Shown here: one piece after another, positions 7,483 through 14,218 of the stretch
How the letters are laid out: every line of letters starts with the position of its first letter
Position numbering within the stretch: the first letter of the stretch is position 1
Source of the DNA: Loktanella sp.
GTDB lineage: Bacteria; Pseudomonadota; Alphaproteobacteria; Rhodobacterales; Rhodobacteraceae
DNA length: 22,303 nucleotides
NCBI GenBank assembly: GCA_003551805.1
Contig: PUNR01000373.1
Coordinates: forward strand, 1-22,303
Direction of reading: 5' to 3'
Translations under genes and position numbers: made by a program
The notes under the pieces: generated by a model
What the model saw: only the letters and a program-made list of their open reading frames with translations
Told to the model about the DNA's origin: nothing
Databases searched by the model: none

Positions 7483-8763
7483 ATGCCCCCGATTGCCGAC
7501 CACCCTTTGCGCTATACGCTGGCGAATGAATTGCATGCGCGGCCTTTTCCCGCCGTTGGTGCGCCCAGCCGCGCGGCCTATCTTGCGATCAAGCCTGCCA
7601 CCAATGCCGCAGGCCGCGACCGCGCTGCTGATCGTGCGCATCTGATTGATTTACTTGATCGTTTCGGTGCCCAGCATCCGCAACCCGATGCCACGCATTA
7701 TTTCGGCACCATCGGCAAACACCAGTTGAAATGGGAAAGCCACACGGAATTTGTGACTTACACTGTCTTTGGCGAAGGCGTGGCAAACCGCCCGTTTGAC
7801 GCCACAACCTTCGAGGTGTTCCCCGATGACTGGCTGTCCAAGGCGCCCGGCACGCGCGTCACATCGGCCCTGATCCGGGTCGAGGTTGTCGACGGCGACG
7901 AAGGTATCCTGAGCAAAGTGCATGACTGGTTCGTGCCCGAAAGCCTTGCCATCAGCCGCGTGATCGAAAACGATCTGGTGATCGCGGGTGATTTTCGTAT
8001 TGATACCGCAGGCCATATGCGTTTCGCCGTCTTTGCCCGCCCACAGGTCGATGATCGGCGCATCGGTCGTGTCGTCCAGCGATTGTGCGAGATTGAAACC
8101 TATAAGGCGATGTCGATGCTGGCTTTGTCCAAGGCACGCTCGCTTGGGCCGAAGATGGCGGAATTCGACCGGATACTGACCGGCCTTCTTGATGATATGC
8201 GTATGTCTGTTGCCGATCAGGCAAAGGTGCTGCAATCTTTGCTGCAGGTTTCGGCCGAGATTGAAAACACCATCGCACAGACGACATTCCGTTTCGGGGC
8301 TGCGGGTGCGTATGAAACAATCGTCAACCAGCGGATTGCGGTATTGCGCGAACAACGCTTTGCCGGGCGGCAGACATTTGGTGAATTTATGATGCGCCGC
8401 TTTGATCCCGCCATGCGCACCGTAAAATCGACCGAAGCCCGGCTTTTCGCCATGTCCGAACGCGCGCTGCGTGCGGGCGATCTGTTGCGTACGCGTGTCG
8501 ATGTGGAACGATCCGCGCAGAACCAGGAACTGCTGACCAGCATGGACAAACGTGCCGATCTGCAATTGCGCCTGCAGCGGACAGTCGAAGGCTTGTCCGT
8601 CGTCGCGATCAGCTATTACGCTGTCAACCTTGCGCTATACATGGCCGCCCCGTTGGAACGGATACTGGACACGACCAAACCCGTGATGACAGCCGTGGCA
8701 ACGCCTATTGTGCTGTTGTTGGTCTGGTTTCTGGTCAGCCGGATTCGCAAGCGCATGGAATAG
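7483..8763 (+). CDS. DUF3422 family protein with C-terminal membrane anchor
   Basis: A 426-residue protein of unknown function. The N-terminal NELHARPF motif (15-22) is the hallmark of DUF3422. A large soluble, mostly helical region follows (for example around MADQAKVLQ and AEIENT), then two C-terminal hydrophobic segments (about 370-390 and 401-419) ending in basic RIRKRME. This predicts a cytoplasmic body tethered to the inner membrane. The ATG at 7483 is chosen; a TTG directly before it would add one residue. No good Shine-Dalgarno is seen. The peroxidase gene starts 54 bp downstream on the same strand, and any functional link is unknown. Confidence 0.9.
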   Translation: MPPIADHPLRYTLANELHARPFPAVGAPSRAAYLAIKPATNAAGRDRAADRAHLIDLLDRFGAQHPQPDATHYFGTIGKHQLKWESHTEFVTYTVFGEGVANRPFDATTFEVFPDDWLSKAPGTRVTSALIRVEVVDGDEGILSKVHDWFVPESLAISRVIENDLVIAGDFRIDTAGHMRFAVFARPQVDDRRIGRVVQRLCEIETYKAMSMLALSKARSLGPKMAEFDRILTGLLDDMRMSVADQAKVLQSLLQVSAEIENTIAQTTFRFGAAGAYETIVNQRIAVLREQRFAGRQTFGEFMMRRFDPAMRTVKSTEARLFAMSERALRAGDLLRTRVDVERSAQNQELLTSMDKRADLQLRLQRTVEGLSVVAISYYAVNLALYMAAPLERILDTTKPVMTAVATPIVLLLVWFLVSRIRKRME

Positions 8764-8817
8764 CGACATCTTGCCAGCCGCAGCGCAGATGATAGCATTG
8801 CGCCACGGGGGGACCAG

Positions 8818-10131
8818 ATGCGCTATTTGATCGTTTTTGCAGGTGTGGCCGGCAGTGCTGCTGCACAGGATCTACCGCCTGCGCTGACTGATGCGGATTT
8901 TCATCCGGTCAACCGGCTAGAGGCGGAACTGGGCCAGTTGTTGTTTTATGACCCGATTTTGTCTGGCAACCGCGATGTATCTTGCGCGACCTGTCATCAT
9001 CCGGCGTTCGGCACCAGTGACGGGTTATCGCTTGGTATGGGGGATGGCGGGATCGGGCTTGGCCCTGACCGTGTCGCGGACCCTGACAATCTGCCCGAAC
9101 AACGCATTCCGCGCAATTCGCCGGCGCTGTTCAATCTGGGCGCAAAGGAATTCACCGTCCTGTTCCACGATGGCCGGATCGAAGTTGACCCCGACCGTCC
9201 AGGTGGCCTGCGTACGCCGCTTGATGCGGATATGGTGACAGGTTTTGCGTCGCTTTTGTCGGCGCAAACGATGTTTCCGGTGCTGTCGGCGGATGAAATG
9301 GCAGGCCATTACAGCGAAAACGATGTGGCCCAAGCCGTGCGTCGTGGCACAATTACGGGGCAAGGTGGCGCGTGGGATATCATCTCTGGGCGGGTGGCGG
9401 ATATTCCTGCCTATGCCGATAAATTCATAGCGGTTTATGACCACATCGACGATCCTGCGCAGATCGGCTTTACCGACATTTCCAACGCGGTTGCGGCGTT
9501 CATGGAACTTGAATGGCGGTCCGACAACGCACCTTTTGATGCCGTGCTGCGGGGTGAAGCCAGTTTGCCCGAACCTGCCGCCACCGGCATGGCGCTGTTT
9601 TACGGTGATGCCGGATGCAGCACCTGCCATGCCGGTCCTTTCCTGACCGATCACCAGTTTCACGCGATGGGCGTGCCACAGATCGGGCCGGGCAAGGCGG
9701 AACGGTTCGAAAGCCACGCCAGCGATCTGGGCCGTTTTCGGGTAACAGGCGATCCGGCCGATCTCTATGCGTTTCGTACGCCAAGCCTGCGCAATGTGGC
9801 GCTGACTGGCCCTTACGGGCATAGCGGTGCTTATGCCGATCTGCGCGCTTTCCTGATCGCGCATCTTGATCCGGTTGCCGCACTGGACAGCTACGATCTG
9901 GATCAGGCGCTACTGCCTGATCTGGCGGTCGATGATACGCGTGGTTTTGCAGACAGCGCTGCCATCGCCTCTGCGGTCACGGTCGATCCTGTCACGCTGG
10001 ACAATGGTGCGCTGGATGCGCTGCTGGCCTTTCTGGACAGCCTGACCGATCCGAATGCCGAAACCGGTGTGCTGGGCATCCCCGATACTGTGCCCAGCGG
10101 CCTAACGGTCGCGCGGATGCCAGAGGGTTAG
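8818..10131 (+). CDS. Periplasmic di-haem cytochrome c peroxidase / MauG-family protein
   Basis: A 437-residue secreted enzyme with a short signal peptide (1-16, cleavage after SAAA) and two c-type haem sites, CATCH (56-60) and CSTCH (267-271). The N-terminal LLFYDPILSGNRDVSCATCH block and the C-terminal TPSLRNVALTGPYGHSGAY block (321-339) are typical of the CCP/MauG family. Members either reduce H2O2 with two electrons or, like MauG and MbnH, oxidise residues in a partner protein. Which applies here depends on the axial ligand of the second haem, which I cannot assign without an alignment. The ATG has a run of six G shortly before it. The 3' end overlaps the convergent CRTAC1-like gene by 30 bp, making that protein a possible substrate. 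Confidence 0.9.
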   Translation: MRYLIVFAGVAGSAAAQDLPPALTDADFHPVNRLEAELGQLLFYDPILSGNRDVSCATCHHPAFGTSDGLSLGMGDGGIGLGPDRVADPDNLPEQRIPRNSPALFNLGAKEFTVLFHDGRIEVDPDRPGGLRTPLDADMVTGFASLLSAQTMFPVLSADEMAGHYSENDVAQAVRRGTITGQGGAWDIISGRVADIPAYADKFIAVYDHIDDPAQIGFTDISNAVAAFMELEWRSDNAPFDAVLRGEASLPEPAATGMALFYGDAGCSTCHAGPFLTDHQFHAMGVPQIGPGKAERFESHASDLGRFRVTGDPADLYAFRTPSLRNVALTGPYGHSGAYADLRAFLIAHLDPVAALDSYDLDQALLPDLAVDDTRGFADSAAIASAVTVDPVTLDNGALDALLAFLDSLTDPNAETGVLGIPDTVPSGLTVARMPEG

Positions 10132-11589
10132 AGGCCCGTTCGCCTGCACCAGATCACTGCTTTGCGTACCATCGGGCCAAGTGACGGTAATCGTGGCATT
10201 TTCAGCCGCGCCCAGACCGAAATGCAAAGGCAGCGCCTTGCCCCCCGCATGTCCGCCCCCGATGGTGTTTTGCTGGCTTTGGTTGCCGTGATCGGTCGCG
10301 ACGGTCACTACCGCGCCAATCGCATTGCGGTTGCCGCCTGATTGTTCCAGCGCCACGGCCAGCCAATTGCCGGTGCCTGTCGTCACGTTGCGGTAAATCT
10401 CTAACGGGGCGCGGCGGTTGACGACGATCAGGTCCAGTCGCCCGTCGCCGTCAAAATCCGCCAGCGCCGCGCCGCGTGACCGCGCGGTGGTGGCGATGCC
10501 TGCGACCAATCCGGCCTCGGTGAAGGTGCCGTCTGGCTGTTGCATCAGCAGGTTGTTGGGGTCTGCCATCGCAAGGCCCGGCATCTGGTCAACATTGCCT
10601 TTGGCGATGAACAGATCAGCGCGACCGTCATTATCCACATCGGCGAATTCGGCATGCCAGCCGGTCGATGGCCGCCCGTCATCACCTGTATGTGGGCGCT
10701 GGGCATATGTGCCGATACTGTAGGGCGCGTTTGCATAGGTGCCGTCATCCTGCGCCAGTTGCATCAACTGGTCCCCCATCGAGGTCAGCATCACATCATC
10801 GCGGCCATTGCCGGTCAGGTCACGGCTAGCGATCCCCATCCCCCAGAGCGAGACATTCTGCCAGCCGTCCTCGGCACCCAGGAACCGTTCGTCTGCGATA
10901 TCCCACATCTGTTCATGGCCGCCACGGACATAGTAATGCCGGTCATTCGACAGCCGCAGCGTCAGGCGACCGCGCGCATCCTGCGCCGCCAGCATCGACA
11001 ACGGGCAATAGCCGGGGGTCAGATCGGTGCTGTCGTAAGCATCGGCAGCAGGGGTCAGGATCTGGTTGGTATCGCAGGCCTCGAACGGGCCATCGGGGTC
11101 GTTGCGGTCGACGTAATTGCCGACGGCCATGACCGGCTTGCCATCATCGCGCCACCACGCGGTAAAGGCGGTGGTCCAGTGATCGCCCGCAGGCACGCCC
11201 CAGTCGGCGGTCACATCGGTAAAGCCGCAATCGGCGTCCCCGCGCAAAACAACGTTCGGACCCACCCGCATGACGAACAAATCCATCACACCGTCAGCGT
11301 CAATATCAATGGGATAGGCACCGGTGACACCCGTAAGTTCGGGCAACGGTATCTGGGTGAAATTGAAATCCCCGTCATTGCGCAAAAGCATTGCGGGGTT
11401 TTCGCCGCCTGCGGCAAATATGTCCGGCAAACCATTGGCGTTGCAATCTAAAACTGCAACACCTCCACCAACAAAATGTTCCCAGCCACCGCCATAGATA
11501 TGGTCTGGCAACCTGTCAGAGCGATCTTCGAACAGTGGGCCTGCGCTTGCGGATGTGGCCAGCATGCAAAAGGCAAAGGCACGGATCAT
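10102..11589 (-). CDS. Secreted FG-GAP repeat protein with ASPIC/UnbV domain (CRTAC1-like)
   Basis: A 495-residue exported protein with a signal peptide (1-16, cleavage after ASA). At least five FG-GAP/VCBS calcium-binding loops of the DxDxDGxxD type are seen: 48-56 (DCNANGLPD), 95-103, 257-265, 317-325 and 378-386 (DFDGDGRLD). These predict a beta-propeller. The C-terminal ASPIC/UnbV domain (about 420-475) has GNRNAIGAVVTV, GGGHAGGK and TVTWPDG. Family members are extracellular or periplasmic with no settled function. The ATG overlaps the regulator's stop (ATGA), so the two are co-translated. The tail overlaps the convergent di-haem peroxidase gene by 30 bp. Confidence 0.9.
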   Translation of the reverse strand: MIRAFAFCMLATSASAGPLFEDRSDRLPDHIYGGGWEHFVGGGVAVLDCNANGLPDIFAAGGENPAMLLRNDGDFNFTQIPLPELTGVTGAYPIDIDADGVMDLFVMRVGPNVVLRGDADCGFTDVTADWGVPAGDHWTTAFTAWWRDDGKPVMAVGNYVDRNDPDGPFEACDTNQILTPAADAYDSTDLTPGYCPLSMLAAQDARGRLTLRLSNDRHYYVRGGHEQMWDIADERFLGAEDGWQNVSLWGMGIASRDLTGNGRDDVMLTSMGDQLMQLAQDDGTYANAPYSIGTYAQRPHTGDDGRPSTGWHAEFADVDNDGRADLFIAKGNVDQMPGLAMADPNNLLMQQPDGTFTEAGLVAGIATTARSRGAALADFDGDGRLDLIVVNRRAPLEIYRNVTTGTGNWLAVALEQSGGNRNAIGAVVTVATDHGNQSQQNTIGGGHAGGKALPLHFGLGAAENATITVTWPDGTQSSDLVQANGPLTLWHPRDR

Positions 11590-12851
11590 GCACGCGCCTC
11601 GCCCATGATCTTGTCGGTGACGGCTGCCAGCGCGAGCGCTGACGCCCCGCGGGCCCAGACCAGATCACCCCATGCGTGGGTTTCGATCCGGCAGGGGACG
11701 CGCCCGTCATTCAGGGTCAGTTTGCGCATCTCGGCCAGCACCTCGTCAGCGTAAAGATAGTCGTATTGCATCCTTTCGCCGGACAGGATGATCAGTTCGG
11801 GGTCAAACAGCTGGATCACATTCGCCAGCCCCACCGACAGATAACGCCCCGCGCGGCGAAAGATCGTGCGCGCGGCCTCGTTGCCGGCCTTGGCCTGCGC
11901 GAACAGGGCGTCCAGCATCGCATTGGGGCTTTGCAGGTTGCGGGGGTTGCGGTGCAGCGCGGTCGCCGCTTCGCGGGCAAGGGCGTAATCGGCCAGATAC
12001 GCCTCTAGACAGCCGCGCTGGCCGCAGCGACACAGCGCGCCATCAAGTTGCACCTTGGTATGACCCAATTCCAGCCCCATGCCGCGCGATCCACGGAACA
12101 GGCGATTGTCCAAGACCAGCCCCATGCCCACACCATGTTCGATGGTGACAACCGCAAAGTCGGTCATGGAACGGCCTGCGCCGAACCAAAGTTCGGCCAG
12201 CGTCAGCACGTTGGCGTCATTGTCCAGGTGCAGCGGCAGGCCGAACCGCGCGACAAAAGCAGCGGCCAGATCCATTTCGCGTTCGGCCAGCAGCGGCGAC
12301 CACGGCACGGTGCCTGTTTTGTGGTCCACAATCCCTGACAGGCCGATCCCGACAGCGGCGATGTCACAAAGTTCCTTGCCGCTGCTTTCCAGCAATCGCG
12401 CGATCAGCACGGCGATTTCATCCAGCAGATCGGACTGGGATTTGCGGGTTGGCGGGGTGGGCAGGCTGGCGTCCGCGATCATCTGGCCGGAAAAATCGGT
12501 CAGGACAGCGGAATGGACTTCGTCCGATAATTTGATGCCGATGACATGGCACGCCTCTGACACAACCTCGAGCGCGACAGGCGGGCGGCCACGGCCGGTT
12601 TCGCGCGGCAGGCCTTCAACCTCGCGCAGCAAACCGGCGGCGATCAGGTCTGCGGTCAGGGTGGTGGCGGATCCGGCGCTGATTCCCAAGGCGCGGGTGA
12701 CATCGGCGCGGGCCGCGCGGCCTGCGCCACGCACATGTTCGAAAATCTGCTGGCGCAGGGGCTTTGCAGTGGCGCTGGCTGTCGGCAACAATGGTCCACA
12801 GCCTGAAATTGCTGGTGATTCGTCGCCATCTGGCGTCATTTCATCGTACAT
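11586..12851 (-). CDS. xylR: ROK-family transcriptional repressor of the xylose genes
   Basis: A 421-residue NagC/XylR-type regulator. A winged-helix domain (about 31-80, helix-turn-helix near ADVTRALGISAGSATTLT) is followed by a ROK sugar-kinase-like domain. The ROK zinc signature is intact: H264, C274, C276 and C281 in GHTKVQLDGALCRCGQRGCL. DNDAN (210-214) is the usual ROK active-site region. It is divergent from xylF, so it most probably represses xylFHGBA and is relieved by xylose or a metabolite; this is inferred from position. An ATG at 12839 is an alternative start. The stop overlaps the CRTAC1-like gene by 4 bp (ATGA), which is unusual company for a sugar regulator. Confidence 0.9.
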   Translation of the reverse strand: MYDEMTPDGDESPAISGCGPLLPTASATAKPLRQQIFEHVRGAGRAARADVTRALGISAGSATTLTADLIAAGLLREVEGLPRETGRGRPPVALEVVSEACHVIGIKLSDEVHSAVLTDFSGQMIADASLPTPPTRKSQSDLLDEIAVLIARLLESSGKELCDIAAVGIGLSGIVDHKTGTVPWSPLLAEREMDLAAAFVARFGLPLHLDNDANVLTLAELWFGAGRSMTDFAVVTIEHGVGMGLVLDNRLFRGSRGMGLELGHTKVQLDGALCRCGQRGCLEAYLADYALAREAATALHRNPRNLQSPNAMLDALFAQAKAGNEAARTIFRRAGRYLSVGLANVIQLFDPELIILSGERMQYDYLYADEVLAEMRKLTLNDGRVPCRIETHAWGDLVWARGASALALAAVTDKIMGEARA

Positions 12852-12862
12852 AGTTCAGCCCT

Positions 12863-12884
12863 TGAATTATAAACGGGCAATTAA
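12863..12884. promoter_or_regulatory. Possible operator box 1 overlapping the xylR promoter
   Basis: An AT-rich stretch begins with TGAATT and continues to GGGCAATTAA. On the minus strand it contains a perfect TATAAT (12866-12871) that could be the xylR -10 box, about 15 bases before its ATG. No good -35 box is seen at the right distance. It resembles the stretch at 12978-12998, so both may be bound by the ROK regulator. Confidence 0.35.
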
Positions 12885-12969
12885 CGTGCCGAAACCCGAG
12901 GTCTTCACAGACTGCCCAATTATTCCGCTGTATCAAGACTGTTTTTTCCGAAACGCAGCAATTTTTATT

Positions 12970-12999
12970 TTGACAACTGAATTTAATATGGCATTTTGT
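12970..12999 (+). promoter_or_regulatory. Predicted xylF promoter with operator-like box 2
   Basis: A perfect -35 TTGACA (12970-12975) is followed by a poor -10 region (ATTTTG or TTTTGT at 12993-12999, spacer 17-18). The spacer holds TGAATT (12978-12983) and the imperfect palindrome AATATG-G-CATTTT (12985-12997). A repressor bound here would block RNA polymerase. The region is markedly more AT-rich than the neighbouring genes. Confidence 0.5.
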
Positions 13000-13024
13000 T
13001 TGTCGTAGGGTCCGAAGGCCCACA

Positions 13025-13041
13025 CCCTCACTGCATGAGGG
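13025..13041 (+). other. Stem-loop in the xylF leader
   Basis: CCCTCA (13025-13030) pairs perfectly with TGAGGG (13036-13041) around CTGCA. It would lie in the 5' untranslated RNA, ending 11 bases before the Shine-Dalgarno. No T-tract follows, so it is not a terminator. It may stabilise the abundant xylF message. Confidence 0.4.
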
Positions 13042-13052
13042 GCGCATTTTCT

Positions 13053-13060
13053 GGGAGGAA
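13053..13060 (+). promoter_or_regulatory. Strong Shine-Dalgarno of xylF
   Basis: GGGAGGAA, 3 bases before the ATG at 13064, is the strongest ribosome-binding site in the window. This fits a periplasmic binding protein needed in excess over its transporter. Confidence 0.7.
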
Positions 13061-13063
13061 TAC

Positions 13064-14092
13064 ATGCATAAATCTATTATCGCTGCCGCGATTGCTGTCG
13101 CTGGCTTTAACTCTGCTGCTTTGGCGCAGGACCTGACCGTTGGCGTCAGCTGGTCCAACTTTCAGGAAGAGCGTTGGCAGACTGACGAGGCCGCGATCCG
13201 CGCCGCTTTGGAAGCTGCTGGTGCCACTTATGTGTCGGCTGATGCGCAGTCATCCTCGGCCAAGCAATTGTCGGACGTCGAAAGCCTGATCGCACAGGGC
13301 GTCGATGCCTTGATCATTCTGGCCCAAGACAGCGCCGCAATCGGGCCAGCAGTTGAAGCTGCAGCCAACGAAGGTATCCCTGTCGTCGCCTATGACCGCC
13401 TGATCGAAGACAGCCGCGCGTTCTATCTGACCTTTGACAACGTCGAAGTCGGCCGGATGCAGGCCCGCGCCGTTCTGGAACAGCAGCCCGAAGGCAATTA
13501 CGTCATGATCAAGGGCTCGCCCACTGACCCGAACGCGGATTTCCTGCGCGGCGGCCAGCAGGAAGTCCTGCAAGAGGCGATTGATAGTGGCGCGATCACC
13601 ATCGTCGCCGAAGCCTATACCGATGGCTGGTTGCCTGCGAACGCGCAGCGCAACATGGAACAGATCCTGACTGCAAACGACAACGCGGTTGACGCTGTTG
13701 TTGCGTCCAACGACGGCACCGCCGGTGGTGTTGTGGCTGCGCTGACAGCACAGGGCCTTGAAGGTATCCCCGTGTCCGGTCAGGACGGCGACCATGCAGC
13801 ACTTAACCGTGTGGCATTGGGCACGCAGACTGTGTCTGTCTGGAAAGACGCCCGCGATCTGGGCCGCGCTGCGGCTGAAATCGCTGTCGCACTGGCAGGT
13901 TCCGATGGCGACATGAGCGCTGTTGAAGGTGCCGAAACATGGACGTCGCCTGCTGGCACCGACATGATGGCCATCTTCCTTGAGCCACTGCCGATCACTG
14001 CTGACAACCTGACAGATGTCACCGACGCTGGCTGGATCACTGTTGACGCACTGTGCCAGGGTGTGACCGACGGTCCTGCACCTTGTAACTAA
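13064..14092 (+). CDS. xylF: D-xylose ABC transporter, periplasmic binding protein
   Basis: This is the periplasmic receptor that captures D-xylose and delivers it to XylH. It has 342 residues with a Sec signal peptide (1-21, cleavage after LALA). The mature part is a Peripla_BP_4-type sugar-binding fold. FQEERWQTDEAAI (33-45) matches the ERWQ block of XylF proteins, and it also has VVAYDRLIED, DGTAGGVVAAL and VSGQDGDHAALN. Two cysteines near the C-terminus (LCQGVTDGPAPC) could form a disulfide. It is first in the operon, divergent from the ROK regulator, and separated from xylH by two strong hairpins. The ligand is assigned as xylose because xylA and xylB follow. Confidence 0.95.
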   Translation: MHKSIIAAAIAVAGFNSAALAQDLTVGVSWSNFQEERWQTDEAAIRAALEAAGATYVSADAQSSSAKQLSDVESLIAQGVDALIILAQDSAAIGPAVEAAANEGIPVVAYDRLIEDSRAFYLTFDNVEVGRMQARAVLEQQPEGNYVMIKGSPTDPNADFLRGGQQEVLQEAIDSGAITIVAEAYTDGWLPANAQRNMEQILTANDNAVDAVVASNDGTAGGVVAALTAQGLEGIPVSGQDGDHAALNRVALGTQTVSVWKDARDLGRAAAEIAVALAGSDGDMSAVEGAETWTSPAGTDMMAIFLEPLPITADNLTDVTDAGWITVDALCQGVTDGPAPCN

Positions 14093-14099
14093 ATCCATC

Positions 14100-14122
14100 G
14101 GCGGCGGGGCTATCCCGCCGCC
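14100..14122 (+). terminator. GC-rich hairpin 1 between xylF and xylH
   Basis: GGCGGCGGG (14100-14108) pairs perfectly with CCCGCCGCC (14114-14122) around a 5-base loop, starting 7 bases after the xylF stop. No T-run follows directly. It probably protects the xylF message from 3' exonucleases or works with the second hairpin as an attenuator. Confidence 0.6.
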
Positions 14123-14124
14123 TT

Positions 14125-14164
14125 GCGGGGCCTTGTTATTGGCGAGGCCCCGCATTTCCTTTTT
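14125..14164 (+). terminator. GC-rich hairpin 2 with T-rich tail between xylF and xylH
   Basis: GCGGGGCCT (14125-14133) pairs perfectly with AGGCCCCGC (14145-14153) around an 11-base loop, followed by a T-rich tail that includes TTTTT near 14160-14164. This looks like a rho-independent, probably partial, terminator. It would lower xylHGBA expression relative to xylF. Confidence 0.6.
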
Positions 14165-14218
14165 CTTGCAATCAATGGGCTGCTGACCCTGCGCTATTGG
14201 CTGCGATGGAGCTTTGCT

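Noticed and set aside
10540..11451. A 303-codon plus-strand frame opposite the CRTAC1-like gene
   Set aside because: The minus-strand frame has a signal peptide, calcium-loop repeats and an ASPIC domain. The plus frame shows only repetitive His/Ile-rich shadow sequence.
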